Shown here piece after piece: positions 9,101 to 19,600 of a stretch of DNA of 33,171 nt. Below the pieces are notes generated by a model. The model was not told where the DNA came from. It did not search any database and saw nothing but the letters and a program-made list of their open reading frames with translations. Numbering within the stretch: position 1 is the stretch's first letter; the number at the start of each line of letters is the position of its first letter. A program made the translations under genes and the position numbers. The stretch covers positions 1 through 33,171 of the forward strand of contig NZ_JRNC01000060.1 of the NCBI RefSeq assembly GCF_000758925.1, in the 5' to 3' direction. This stretch comes from Prevotella sp. S7-1-8 (GTDB lineage: Bacteria; Bacteroidota; Bacteroidia; Bacteroidales; Bacteroidaceae).

Positions 9101-11377
9101 GAGGCCCTGCTCAATAGTTGTTTTATCTAACCTAACTTTGTTTATCGGAACAAGGGTTACCTTGTGCTGCTGATTGGCATAGCTTACCACGCGGAGTTTG
9201 CCGATGGCTACTCCTTCGTAAACAGCAAAAACATCGTAACCGGAACCGGCCGATACAGAACGGAGACTAATCGTCCATGTCTGCTCTGCTTCGTTGAGTT
9301 GTGCAGGTAATGCAGCAGAATTCGGATCGGAAACAAAATGAACTTTCTTCAGGTCAATATTCTTCAGCCCATCATACTTCGCCGTAACAACATCATTCTC
9401 TCCTGTCGGGACAAGTTTCCAAGGTGCAATATACCCCTTTGCAAACGGCTTGTAGAAACGATCCACCTTGACACTCTTCTTGTACCACTTCTCCTGACCA
9501 TCATCAAAGGCATATTTTCCCTCTCCGCGTTCAAAGTGTATATAGCCATACTTGCTTGATAGTGTTTCCGTATTGAAATCGCCAACACGATCTACACGTT
9601 CACAGTTAAGTTCTATCTTTTCGTCCTTTCTCCCCGTTTCGACATCATAGCCTGTCCCTTTCTCTGTATTTTGTTCTGCAGGACTAATCTGATAGGTATT
9701 TCCCTTGTTGTCAGTAACCAGCATAGGGAAAATACGCTCATACGAGGCGTTTTCCGGCACATCTATTTTGATGGTCTGTGGGTTACCGTCGGCATCGATC
9801 GTTTCTAACGCTCCACTCTCAGGATTATATGTAAACTGCGGTATGTCGGGAAGGGTAAAGTCCATTTTATGCTCACGCATACGAATCGTAGCCGGTTTGA
9901 TGTCCTTGCCGCCGTCATCCACATAGTCAAGATTGGCTATCTTTGCTTTTTTCTCATCGTAGGACGCGTCCACCGTTCCGTCTATCTGGAAGTTATCCAC
10001 ATTGATGCGTAGACGGTCGAAACGAAGTGCAACGGGAGCATCGATAATGGTTTTCAGTCGGGTCTTGCCACGTCCGGAATACCAGCCGTCTCCTAAGGGG
10101 ACAACTTCGGTAATGGTCATGGGATAATCACCGCCGATAGTAACGATATCCCCAGCCTTTATCCGTAAGTTCGGCTCTTGTGACAGGTCTTTCCTCACTG
10201 GTTCCTTTCCACAGTCAGCCAGCAGTTCGTCATTCTGTTTGCTGAGTGTAAACTCACTGACACCAGAGAATACCGGACGGTCATCCGTGCAGAGCGTACC
10301 CACACGCCATTCGTATGTCCATCCCGGTTTCAATTGGGACAGTGTAAGGTGTTCGCCGGCAACACGTGTACTGCTCCATTCGTAAACATTTAGCTTCGTC
10401 TTAGGACGACATTCCACCAAATATCCTGTCGTGCCAATGACCTTGTTCCATGAAAGATCCACCTTGGCAAAACGGGGAAGAGTTCTCAAACCCGTCGGTG
10501 CCTGACAGTTGTCATTAAGATAGAACCAGTTGATTTCACTATAACCGCCATTCTCAAACATACCCACTTCATCAATACCGTCACGGGCGATGGCCTGCAC
10601 CTGCCATGCATAGCAACGGTTTGGGAAAAGGATAGGTTCAAGATGGGTATAGTTCAAAGTTGTATTACGGGTACGGACACGATATATCTCATTGCCATAG
10701 GCAAAAGCAGACTGAGGAGCTGCACCATTGTCTGGCAGTTCCTTCAATACAAACTCATACTCTGTTCCTGCAAGTCCCTGATGGCGGGGCATCCATTGAA
10801 AACGAAGATAGAGCGGCTCTGTGACTCCAATTTGGGCATCCTTTTCAGGAAAGTTGAGAATCGGAGGTTTCTTCACATCCAAATAGGAACGTCCCGTATG
10901 CCAATCAGAAAGCGTTCGTCCGGTATAATAGTCTACCACTTGCACGGAGAACTCCGTATATCCTGTGGGTAACTGCCCGTTACGCAGCCTGCCGTTAATC
11001 TGTAGGTTCTGTGGTTGAAGATAGGGGGAGAGGTCTATATTGGTCAGGCGGGTCGGGACATTTGCACTGAGTTCCAACATCGGGTAGTTGATTTCCTCAC
11101 GGCTGGTGGCAAGAAAACCTGTACTCTTAATCTTGATGCGCAGTCTGGCAAAGAGCAGGGGTTGCTGTAGGTCGCGGTTGAGCAGATTGACGATCAGCCT
11201 GTCACGGCTCCCACTATAATAATCCGACAAGTAAGGACTTTGAGGAGACGGCCATTGAACGGTGGCATGGATAGGATAGTACTGGGCATACCCCTGCTGC
11301 TTTCCTGCCCAACAAAGGATGAGGAAAATCAATAAAACCTTAAAACGCCAATAGAAATGGATATATTGTCTGTTCAT
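6158..11377 (-). CDS. TANFOR-domain, metallopeptidase-like giant exported protein with nuclease-like C-terminus (candidate toxin)
   Basis: 1739 residues from the ATG at 11377, which has an AGCAGG-like ribosome site just upstream. In-frame TTG 11407 and ATG 11395 are alternatives. Order of parts: signal peptide 1-31 (LLIFLILCWAG ... GYA); TANFOR domain about 32-190 (YYPIHATVQWPSPQSPYLSD start); FN3-like region to about 400; beta-rich middle; metallopeptidase-like site H879-E-V-G-H883 with H890, followed by NNLLDY (906-910), which resembles a Met-turn with Leu for Met; a hydrophobic Gly/Val segment about 1345-1368 (VGSIVGPIIVMCVGDVAAG); and a charged C-terminal domain about 1570-1739. In that last domain D1612 in FDIKWEAK, D1634-T-K1636 in IFVDTKNY and a following Gln helix (LGQFKAYL) resemble a PD-(D/E)xK nuclease. 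There is no T9SS sorting domain. Domain order matches polymorphic toxins (trafficking, peptidase, pretoxin, toxin). The TANFOR and peptidase-like calls are good; the nuclease call is moderate. Confidence 0.7.
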   Translation of the reverse strand: MNRQYIHFYWRFKVLLIFLILCWAGKQQGYAQYYPIHATVQWPSPQSPYLSDYYSGSRDRLIVNLLNRDLQQPLLFARLRIKIKSTGFLATSREEINYPMLELSANVPTRLTNIDLSPYLQPQNLQINGRLRNGQLPTGYTEFSVQVVDYYTGRTLSDWHTGRSYLDVKKPPILNFPEKDAQIGVTEPLYLRFQWMPRHQGLAGTEYEFVLKELPDNGAAPQSAFAYGNEIYRVRTRNTTLNYTHLEPILFPNRCYAWQVQAIARDGIDEVGMFENGGYSEINWFYLNDNCQAPTGLRTLPRFAKVDLSWNKVIGTTGYLVECRPKTKLNVYEWSSTRVAGEHLTLSQLKPGWTYEWRVGTLCTDDRPVFSGVSEFTLSKQNDELLADCGKEPVRKDLSQEPNLRIKAGDIVTIGGDYPMTITEVVPLGDGWYSGRGKTRLKTIIDAPVALRFDRLRINVDNFQIDGTVDASYDEKKAKIANLDYVDDGGKDIKPATIRMREHKMDFTLPDIPQFTYNPESGALETIDADGNPQTIKIDVPENASYERIFPMLVTDNKGNTYQISPAEQNTEKGTGYDVETGRKDEKIELNCERVDRVGDFNTETLSSKYGYIHFERGEGKYAFDDGQEKWYKKSVKVDRFYKPFAKGYIAPWKLVPTGENDVVTAKYDGLKNIDLKKVHFVSDPNSAALPAQLNEAEQTWTISLRSVSAGSGYDVFAVYEGVAIGKLRVVSYANQQHKVTLVPINKVRLDKTTIEQGLNAIYNPVGVQFTVNVDERMRGNYDWETKTEKDSLLGVVSKSFWGYDKELKETPEMLNLQKTYQQEAGTLDGAYLFVLNGAKGLEGQNKDLLGEMPRKSRFGYIFTANSYNTTSLVRTIAHEVGHGIFTLQHTFDAEYGKGTKEMTNNLLDYNEGTDLVAFQWNVMANPAVFTIMDKANDGKLGKKGSIWLTPDWALFVYDNSNITGKDTTIKVPNGTIYSIKENGKFYDYITELKGFYHKGEQLQIREVDEQQIPASTIIHFINWTEEACGRVYNAMWSDVKQLISDLRHAKKKTINFENGIFQKSDVVKCYGSEDANKGHKENAESVQIHIVGKASKFKSDILSEIEKKLSNHGNNILTNEQLKKDLSVIISIDGEDTQEVNSLKEKTKSYLHLIFTIKDNKVEFLRMETSDKFGDKLSHICELIKNEPWALQAIILYEVADLLDKGIEYLKIPESVWGCDEKSAIYKEIIHYLFQSQIPILLSNNLSGYKLTPENEFAFACGLWDGTIDIIQSVPKLAKLLTCYFHEKCANEVSTQLESFKNAVIEDENGNITCAQEEYLCKAGQMISAALGELVADNCKVAHTVGSIVGPIIVMCVGDVAAGEAVIARLGKVGSSLKYAIKGLQLCDKVTDITRPLAKGLKVTTVLVKKAGKLLPEIRIEGKTILHYVGDKLHLRKFDAVTKKTIDEPIAESKLSQKIEDALSTEVKEIASAKFTKSLSSNKSFMDVLKGVRIKGKPIELEDLAKIFEDLHKAVPTNSVKPLKDVMDDFVYLVDHHLSDMLKRPNGKKQITAFFNELLQSKDKFKAGTTTLEVIRNPQKYISNTYHNTLSNLELEDLIAYADDTGDFRFDIKWEAKTNQNVAGRREVNIFVDTKNYSSARNMFKDLGQFKAYLNGIDNFDQLYIIQQGGRDVTKKDIIKQLEKAIANDAESVFRAKPQLWKNMDIDNFEELKRLCQEQKLSQGPEYEPFRNMILTTK

Positions 11378-11410
11378 ATGACCTGCTTTTATCATGAGTC
11401 CTATCAATTG

Positions 11411-14400
11411 TTATTTTCTTTTTTTCGTGATTCTAAGCGTGGATTTCTCGTTTCCAACAGACAGCTCCACTTTGAATACTCCTTCCGTATCGCCACGCAA
11501 TTCATACTCAAAAGTCTGCTTTTGGATGTTTTTAATCTCTTTTTTATCCATTTCAACAGATGTCGGAGAGAGGAGTCTAAGTGTAAAATCTCTTGGTTCT
11601 TTGAGTTCTACATATACTTTAAAATCCCCTGTAGTCGGATTAGGACTAATCAAAAACTGTTTGATTGCATCTCCTTTTCCATCGGGCAGAACTACTCCTC
11701 CTTCGCCAAGAACTTCTAATCTTTGGCTGACAACCGTAGAACAGTCACCCAAATATCCTGTGAGTGTCACTTCATAGATACCGGGTGTTGGAATGGTAAA
11801 GACAACGCCTTCGTTGGACTTGCTTGTAATAACAGCATTGTCGGGCAAGGACCATTCTAATTTGTCAGCCCTTATACGGCTGATGTTGACAGCATGGATA
11901 GGAGAACCAGCTGTGACAGATGACGGTATGGTTATATCCAAAGGCAATTCTGTGTTGCTGGCTTTGATTTCAACCTCAGCTGTTGCTGTACAACCTTTTT
12001 CATTTGTAACGACAACTCGATAATGACCAGCCTTACTTACTGTAAGTTCCTTGCTGGTCTCAGTTAGGGCTTGTCCGTCATGCAGCCATTGATAGGTGAC
12101 ATTTTCTTCGCTCGGTATGGCTGTTATTTTACGTGATTGCTCATGGCAAAGCGTAAACCCACTACTAAGTTTTACTGTCATCTTTTCCGGTTGTTCCAAG
12201 ACTACACGATAATGGAGGGAGCAGCCAGCTTGATCGCTGATGACAGCTACGTACTCTCCTGCTTTGAGATGTTCCCGATTAGGTGTAGATAGAGTATTGT
12301 CATCTTCCCAATGGATGGTATAAGGAGCCGTACCACCTGACAGCTCCAGGGATATGGCACCATTATTTGCATCATGGCAAGTAGGATTGGTGATCGTTGG
12401 CTTGAAGGATATTGCATCAGGTGCTGTAACTTCTACATTGCCGGTAATAAAACAACCACGACTGTCAACAACTCTGACAAAGAAACTTCCCGCTTCCTCA
12501 ATAGTCAGATTAGCCTCTGTCGCTCCTTCCTTATTCCACTCATAAGTATAAGGAGGCGTGCCACCTGTTACAGTTGTAGAAATAAGCCCACTTCCACTGT
12601 TACACGATGGAGGTCGTGTTGTAAATGACAGTGACAGCAAGTCTGGCTGTTTAAGTTCAAACACAGCCGATTCTGCGGAAATACCATTCGCATCAGTAAT
12701 TTTGACTTGATATTGGCCTGCCACAAGGTTGTGCGCTATACTATCCACCTGCAAGGGAAGTTCTTCTTTGGCACCATCTGATACTTTGTACCAAGTGTAG
12801 GTATATGGGAGACGGGCAGAAATAATAGGCTTACCTCCTTTTCCATGAGCAGTCAATTCTCCATCACTATCACCATGACAGTTGATAAAATGTGTCTCTT
12901 CAACATCTACAGTTAAAAGAGGCGGTGCAGAAAGTGTTATCGCTAATTGTGCATGGCAGCTACAGGGATCCTGTTTGTCTTCATTCCCTAACAGGGCAAA
13001 TCTCATGTCTTCAGCTATAGCTGTATATTCGCCACGAGGAATATTACGAAGAGTATAGATGTATTGGCTACCATCCGAATGCGAATCTGTTGGTGTAAAG
13101 ACTTGACCATCGCTTTTCCGCACAAAACGTACTGTATATCCGGAAGCGGAAGGTGTACCCCCGGAAACAGCGATTTGAACAACCCCATCGGAAGATTGAT
13201 AGGCCAAAGGACTGGTTTTGCTCTTTTCTGTAATATTAACAGCCTCATTTGGCTTTGTAAGTATCACTTGGTGGATAAGTTCTTCTCCTGATAATGTCTT
13301 GGCAACACAACCATTGCTGTCTTGCACACGCAAGGTATAATTGCCAGCTGATAACCGTTTGAAACTTACATTGCCCGTATTGAATGTTTGTGTCTGTACA
13401 ACAGAACCGCCGGCATCTGTAAGTGTAGCGGTGAAATTCCCTGTTCCACCGGATGCCGCCAATGCAATCTCTCCATCATGACCAGAAAAACAACTAACAT
13501 TCTTTTGGGTGAAAGAATGAGTGATGGCTGGACGTTCTGCTATTATAGCCGTAAACTTATGTCGAGTATCACCTGTATAAGTATTATTGCCATTATAGCT
13601 CCCCTTAAAGGATATGGCATAAGTCCCAGAATTATATCCTCCAAGGTAAAAACTATTGTTACTATCTAAAGTTACATTACCAGCATTTCCGATAGACTGG
13701 CCATTTATGAAACAACTCAAAACTTCTCCCGAAAGCAAAGGGCGATCTAATGTCATCTTAATTATAGCATCACCTGACTGGTGGCATCTTTCGAGGACAA
13801 CTTCATGAGATAAAACAATAGGAGATGATAAAGCAGCCTGTAAACTTATCACCTCACTAGACTTTACCGGATTGAATATTCGAAATAAAACAGGTCTTCC
13901 TTGAGCAGCAAGCTGCTGGAATGCACTTTCACTCATCAAATCTGTTCCACTAATTTTTAGAGAACCATTAGGTGAGGAATTAATAACTGAGGAAGGAACG
14001 TTAATCCAAGTTTGGGCACCATCTGTCGAATATTGCCATTTGTATACAGAATGTGGAAAACCTGCTGTATTTGTAATAATAATTTTTTCCTTGCTAGGCA
14101 ACAAGGAGGGTTGATTATTTGCAAAAATTAATTTTGGATAAGCGCGGTAAACGTGAGTAGTCACATGTGAATAATATGTACTGAGACACCCCCACCATAA
14201 ATTTGTTTCAGAAAACTCTGTCTGTCCGCTGGAAGCAATATATTGCTCAGCAGTATGTTCACAATCGGAGTTCCAAAAACCAAGGTCTTTAACTTGTCTA
14301 GATGTTTCTGCCCAAATATGAGTAATAGGACCTTCGTGTGCAGGTAATGAAACTCGACCTGTTATACCGAAATGACCACGTTGTTCCCGATGCATAGAGA

Positions 14401-14575
14401 AATCAGTAAATTCCTTTTTTGCTGAACTGTTAGCAGTAGTATAATATAGATGGTTATAAAAACGTCTTCTACCGCTATATAAAAAGAATTCTACATCATA
14501 CTCAAAAATATATTCTTGTGCATGAAGTTCAAGTATTCCCAATAAAAAGAAAAATATAGATGCGATTCTCTTCAT
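11411..14575 (-). CDS. SprB-repeat surface protein with type A T9SS sorting domain
   Basis: 1054 residues. A Sec signal peptide (IASIFFFLLGILELHAQ) is followed by a beta-rich N-terminal part with no assignment. Then come SprB-type repeats with the C.G..DG.I...GG..PYTY.W pattern near residues 357-390 (NVSCFSGHDGEIALAASGG), 560-600 (INCHGDSDGELTAHGKGG), 655-690 (PSCNSGSGLISTTVTGGTPP) and 729-765 (PTCHDANNGAISLELSGGTA), plus a degenerate one near 455. An Ig-like and a PKD-like segment follow. The last 80 residues are a T9SS C-terminal domain: SPNPTTGDFKVYVEL at about 976 and GVFKVELSVGNEKSTLRITK at the end. The protein would be exported by Sec, then across the outer membrane by T9SS, with the sorting domain removed or attached to A-LPS in species that do this. 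Its ATG overlaps the FN3 gene's TGA (ATGA). It is the only gene here with a T9SS signal. Confidence 0.88.
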   Translation of the reverse strand: MKRIASIFFFLLGILELHAQEYIFEYDVEFFLYSGRRRFYNHLYYTTANSSAKKEFTDFSMHREQRGHFGITGRVSLPAHEGPITHIWAETSRQVKDLGFWNSDCEHTAEQYIASSGQTEFSETNLWWGCLSTYYSHVTTHVYRAYPKLIFANNQPSLLPSKEKIIITNTAGFPHSVYKWQYSTDGAQTWINVPSSVINSSPNGSLKISGTDLMSESAFQQLAAQGRPVLFRIFNPVKSSEVISLQAALSSPIVLSHEVVLERCHQSGDAIIKMTLDRPLLSGEVLSCFINGQSIGNAGNVTLDSNNSFYLGGYNSGTYAISFKGSYNGNNTYTGDTRHKFTAIIAERPAITHSFTQKNVSCFSGHDGEIALAASGGTGNFTATLTDAGGSVVQTQTFNTGNVSFKRLSAGNYTLRVQDSNGCVAKTLSGEELIHQVILTKPNEAVNITEKSKTSPLAYQSSDGVVQIAVSGGTPSASGYTVRFVRKSDGQVFTPTDSHSDGSQYIYTLRNIPRGEYTAIAEDMRFALLGNEDKQDPCSCHAQLAITLSAPPLLTVDVEETHFINCHGDSDGELTAHGKGGKPIISARLPYTYTWYKVSDGAKEELPLQVDSIAHNLVAGQYQVKITDANGISAESAVFELKQPDLLSLSFTTRPPSCNSGSGLISTTVTGGTPPYTYEWNKEGATEANLTIEEAGSFFVRVVDSRGCFITGNVEVTAPDAISFKPTITNPTCHDANNGAISLELSGGTAPYTIHWEDDNTLSTPNREHLKAGEYVAVISDQAGCSLHYRVVLEQPEKMTVKLSSGFTLCHEQSRKITAIPSEENVTYQWLHDGQALTETSKELTVSKAGHYRVVVTNEKGCTATAEVEIKASNTELPLDITIPSSVTAGSPIHAVNISRIRADKLEWSLPDNAVITSKSNEGVVFTIPTPGIYEVTLTGYLGDCSTVVSQRLEVLGEGGVVLPDGKGDAIKQFLISPNPTTGDFKVYVELKEPRDFTLRLLSPTSVEMDKKEIKNIQKQTFEYELRGDTEGVFKVELSVGNEKSTLRITKKRK

Positions 14576-16626
14576 AATTGTATCTTTTGCACTTTACTTA
14601 TTGAGCTATGATTCTTTGCTTTAACGACTAATATATATTCATTCTCTTTTCCTTGTAAGATTTCTTTATCTACAAATTCTCCTGAAGTCGGTAGATTCTC
14701 TCTATAAAGGAATTTTGTCTTGGAATCGTCTAACTTATATAATGCTACGGACATCAAATCCTTATAGTGTATATCCCATTTGATAGCAATACCTTCTGGC
14801 AAGGCTTCCAAATCGAATTTAATCGAATCATTGTCCATCCCTTGCATCTTAGATTTCAATATTATAGGATTGGATAAGTGAGAACGTAACCGATTAGAGG
14901 AAGCAATCACCTGATAGAGATAACTTTTCCCTGATTCAATGTCATAATCTTCATACCTCATACTTATGGGACTCTCAACACGCCGAGCAACAAGACGAGT
15001 TCTGTCCTCCACATCAGTACGTACCACAATAAATCCGGCAAGATAGGGATTTTCATCTTGGGTCCATTCAATAACATTCCTCCCGTCCTCTGCTTTCCAT
15101 CCGACAATTACAGGTGTCGTTGGGGGAATAACATTTGGCTTAACAACCTCTATCGTCTCACTCAGATCAGACTGATTATATCGCTCGTCAAGGGCTGTTA
15201 AAGCATAATAAACCTTATTATTTAGGTTGTCAAGGTTTATACTGTCCGTATAGGCTGTTTCACGAATGGCTAAATCCGTAATAGGAATCAACTCCTCCCC
15301 CTTTGTTTGTCCACGATACAGTCGATAGCCATAGATATCAGCATCAGAATTGGGCTTCCATGACAAATGCACGGCACCGAGACTGTCTATTTGTGCAGAT
15401 AAACCTTGTGGTATTCCCGGTGGCACACTGTCCACGGGTTGGATAAGTACCGGTAAAGAACGGGTAGAAGCACCTTGCTTGGCTTCTGCCTCAATTTTAT
15501 AATAGATATGCCTTCCAATATTCGTTATATGATAATTCCGCTGCTGTGGATTGAGGTTGCCGATAAGAATGGTATAATCCTTGTCGTCAGTAGAATGAAG
15601 AACATTAAAGCCTTTGATTAAGTCCTGTGCAGCACCGTCAAACTGCCAAGATATGTCTGCTCCACCATTCCTGTCAAATGAGGAACTTGTTATCATAGGT
15701 ATGGCCTTCAAAGCAGGATAAGCAATCCCGGAAACAATATCACTGTACGCCCCCTTACTGCCGAAAGGCGTTACGCCAACAACCCTATAATATATGGTCT
15801 TCCCTTCAGGGATACTATCCAAATAGGTAATCGGAGCATAAGGATTCTTATCCACATCTGCAATACGTGTAACGGGCAAGTCTGAAATGGGCTTGAAAAT
15901 CTTACCATCCTCGCTCTTCTCAATAAAATAAGAAGAATAAAGATAGGATAGCGTATTATAATCCCACGATAAAAAAGCCCCGGCTTCGCTAAAACGGACA
16001 GACAATCCGATGGGACGAATTAGTTTAGCTGTATCACCGACAATGGTAAAAACAGCCCCTTGCCCTATTTGACACTTTTTCTTAGGCACAAGAGGAGTAA
16101 TACGGTACAAGTACCGTTCACCATTTTTTATATCCTTATCCTCCCATCCCCAGCCGATTTCCTTAGCCATTGGGAAACAGAGATCCGCAGCATAAAGGGA
16201 AAATAAATAGCGTTGCTGCCGCATTTCATCAAGGGAAATAGCCTTAGATATAGGATTATTACCCAAACTGACTTCAAAGTCTTCCCCAAAGACAGCCTGT
16301 GCAATGACTGCTCCCATCGGATATTGTGCTGCAATCCGTTTTAATGTATCTGTCGCTTCTGGTTTCAACCTTTCCGAAAGAACTTTCAACTCAGGTTTAT
16401 CCAATACGACACCAGAACGTGATACTGTCAAACGCTCCAAACGAACACCATATTGATTAAGCAAGTCCCAACTTTTCGCATCACTTGGAATCCAACGCAA
16501 AAGAATACGGTCAGAATGTATTTCTGCACGGGCTCTGATCTTGGATGTCGATTTCTGTTGTGCCATTCCAATAAGGGCGTAAGTACAGAGAGCGAACAGA
16601 AAAAGAGTCTTCTTAATATAACGCAT
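14572..16626 (-). CDS. Exported fibronectin type III repeat protein
   Basis: 684 residues with a signal peptide (TLFLFALCTYALIGMAQ, cleavage after MA). The mature protein contains FN3-like domains: about residues 205-300 (LSVRFSEAGAFLSWDYNT ... YYRVVGVTPFGSKG), 310-395 (GGADISWQFDG ... YYKIEAEAKQG), 400-495 (GIPQGLSAQIDSLGAVHLSW ... YYALTALDERYNQSD) and 500-595 (TPVIVGWKAEDGRNVIEWTQ ... YLYQVIASSNRLRSHLSNP). The first 200 residues hold another divergent repeat. There is no T9SS sorting domain, so it either stays periplasmic or is released by another route. Its start codon is 2 bp after the preceding gene's stop and its own stop overlaps the next start, so translation is probably coupled. FN3 arrays act as spacers or binding modules; a partner role with the SprB-type and TANFOR proteins is inferred from the operon. 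Confidence 0.82.
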   Translation of the reverse strand: MRYIKKTLFLFALCTYALIGMAQQKSTSKIRARAEIHSDRILLRWIPSDAKSWDLLNQYGVRLERLTVSRSGVVLDKPELKVLSERLKPEATDTLKRIAAQYPMGAVIAQAVFGEDFEVSLGNNPISKAISLDEMRQQRYLFSLYAADLCFPMAKEIGWGWEDKDIKNGERYLYRITPLVPKKKCQIGQGAVFTIVGDTAKLIRPIGLSVRFSEAGAFLSWDYNTLSYLYSSYFIEKSEDGKIFKPISDLPVTRIADVDKNPYAPITYLDSIPEGKTIYYRVVGVTPFGSKGAYSDIVSGIAYPALKAIPMITSSSFDRNGGADISWQFDGAAQDLIKGFNVLHSTDDKDYTILIGNLNPQQRNYHITNIGRHIYYKIEAEAKQGASTRSLPVLIQPVDSVPPGIPQGLSAQIDSLGAVHLSWKPNSDADIYGYRLYRGQTKGEELIPITDLAIRETAYTDSINLDNLNNKVYYALTALDERYNQSDLSETIEVVKPNVIPPTTPVIVGWKAEDGRNVIEWTQDENPYLAGFIVVRTDVEDRTRLVARRVESPISMRYEDYDIESGKSYLYQVIASSNRLRSHLSNPIILKSKMQGMDNDSIKFDLEALPEGIAIKWDIHYKDLMSVALYKLDDSKTKFLYRENLPTSGEFVDKEILQGKENEYILVVKAKNHSSISKVQKIQL

Positions 16627-16628
16627 AT

Positions 16629-19600
16629 TTATTTATTCAAATTAAGTTGGTTAGTATAGATGAAGTCTACACTGTTTGTTACTGTTCCATCAGGCAATAC
16701 GTAACTGATAGTTGTTTGATACTTGCCTTTTTTCAAAACAGGCAAAGAGCCCATGACAAACCGATTGTAAACCTGCGGGGTAACAGCATCCCTACTATTT
16801 ATGATTGTATTCTGAAGGTCTCGATAGTCATTGTATGATACCAAAGAAGCATCAAATGTAAAGGGGAAGTGATATAAAGATAAGTTCACCGATTCTGAAT
16901 GTAAAGCTGAAAGGTAGTTCTGGCTTGGTGAGAAAGCTCTATAGGGAGGGACGCCGATTGGCTGCTCTTCCCTCTCGGAGAGATGAATATTTCCATAAGG
17001 GTATCCTTCATAAACAAGTGGCAAGACTGCACCTCTGAAATATTCTTCCTTGAAGTCGGAGCGAAGAGTGAGCAAAGGTTTGTATTGAGTTTTCTCCACA
17101 CCGATGACTTCAGCTTCGTCGAAGGCTTCCTTACCTTGCACATTAGCTCCAAGCAACAGTGCAACACCTGCATCTATGGCAAGGTTATCACGGACCTTGA
17201 CACTTCGCATCTTCTCTCTGAAAGTGGCATACTGACTGGTTGTAAAGTCATATTTCAGTATCGATTGTTCCATCTCATTGGAAATCTTTGCTATAGCTTT
17301 GTCGCCACCAATTTGTCCTGAGAAATCATCATTGTCTTTTATTTCCTTAATTACAGAAGATTTTTTATTGTCGTTTGCCATATCCTTCTGTGCTGCGGAA
17401 TACGACAAATCTAATGTGTATTCTGTCTGTCTTCTCAATTCCGGCAGAGTAAACTCTAAACGATTCTCTGCTTCGTTATATTTGAAATCTGTAGCTATAC
17501 GTTCATTCTGTTTTGTTACAAAACTAAGCTTGTAGTCAAAACCTTTTTCAAATAGGTATTTTTGTCCAAACTGTAGTTGCACATAGCCTTTGGAGTATTC
17601 TTTGGGAAGGAAGTATCTCTGCCCTATCACAGGATAGGCATAGACAATATTCCGCATAGGAATGTCACTCGGCGCGCTACCTGTCGTAAAATGATTTATC
17701 TTTTCTTCAAAGGCTGGTTTTCCTGAGGTCAGTACTGGCTTCCAAACACCATTCTTCAATTCTTCGAAAATAATACGGACTTCTGCCGTCAAATCTGTAT
17801 TAGGAGGAAGAATTTCTTTAGACTGGAAACGAACATCCGTCTTATCTTTTCCCCAAAGGAGCTTACCCGGTATGACATGTTCCTTTTTATCTTTGACTAT
17901 GAATTCCTTGAGATTAATGCGGTAATAGGTCGTTTCTCCTGCATCAGTGGTCGCTTCGAAACTCTTTCCTATTGCAATGTTGAAAGTTGCCTGAGGAACG
18001 GAGAATACGCTGACTTCATTCTCTTTATCAGCAGGAGCCAAATCATTTATCATCGGTTCTTCTATCGGAGAACTCCCCGGTATTACAACATCGCATTCCT
18101 CACCGATGGAAAGTTTGAAACGCGCCTTACCCTTAATCAATCCGAGCACATTGAGATTCACTCCTAAATAGCCCTTAAAGAAGGTTGGATCAGGAAGTCC
18201 TGCCTGCAAAAGAGCCGCTGCACCGCCCTTGATTACCGGTACGCGGATACGGATAAGCCATAACTTTACCTTTACGCCCAATTCTCCTTGTAAATAGGCA
18301 TAGGTTTGCCCCATAGCATACCAACCATCCATACCGATAGTACCGGAACGGCCTCGACATTGTGCCTGCGCATAGTCCTTGAGCATCACATCAAAGCCCA
18401 AACCTGCATTAAAATTAGCATACATTATCAAGAACTGAATATCACCGGTCTTGACGGATAGTTCTGATCCGAATGCAAATCCCTTACCGGTGCTTAGTGC
18501 ATCAAGATTTCTCCCAAGGCTAAGTCTTCCTATGTCTTGTCCCAAGAGGTCTGCAACGGCCTGCGGAGGAGCGGGCATATCGGGGATACGATTTCCTGCC
18601 ATAAAGTATGACCCTGTTTTTACGGCAAGAATATTTCCAACAGCTAGCTGTACTCCCAACCTGTTAGTTGGTGTACCAAGATGTAGATACCATTCTTTTG
18701 GATCTATATGTAAAACACCCCAACCAGCCTTCCCACGTTCTCCTACGCCACGAATAAATTCCGAAGGGGTGTTGAGGTAAACATCTGAACTTGCAAGCAG
18801 TACATGGTTCTGGAAGTCCATTTGGATACGTAAAGTACCTGATAGTCCCATATCTTTAATGGCATCAGGCATGGATTTGATGGCTTCAGCCAGTTGCGTC
18901 CAGTCTTGCTGTTTGAACTGTTCTGATAACTTGGCAGGGAAAGTACGTTGCTGTTTCTCTAACTTTTCGCTGGTAGAGACACTACCACCTCCTCTGTTAG
19001 GAAACTCTCCATAACCATAAAAACCTGCTAATTCCAAGCCACCTGCCTTTGAAAATATCATTTCAAAAGCAGCTTCGCCATAGGCGACCTTACCGATTTC
19101 AATAACAGTAGAAGCCTTGAATCCAATGCCCATAGAGGCATCAGGGATATAGTTTGAACTGGTAAAGCGCCCACCTTCCGGACTTCTACCTTCAGCACGC
19201 ACCCCTGATGTTAAAGCACCGCCTATTCCATTAAGAGTCAGTGCTCCGATAATTGGTATGCCTGGATGGAAAGTTGCCATTCCATCAGCATACCAATAGC
19301 GGAAATCATCTTTTCGTCCGAAAGCAGCTCGAGCAGTAATGGAAATATCATGCTTTGACTTTATACTCGTATCTTTTTCTACCTTGCCATCAAAAGAAAA
19401 CCCAAGAGTTACATCACCGGCGAACCCATTACCGTAAATCGCATCACCTCTATGCCAATTGAGATGCCCGTTCAGCGTTATAACACCTGCGATAACAGAA
19501 TTTACAGCAATGGAACCTACCTCTAATTTATCAAACACCCAAGTTTGATTTTCATATTTTGCAAGGAGGTTTAATTCCGTTGCTCCGGAGAATAGGTTCT

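Noticed and set aside
6158..11377. Rhs/YD-repeat toxin
   Set aside because: No YD repeats or RHS core motifs; the protein has a TANFOR/FN3/peptidase-like architecture instead.
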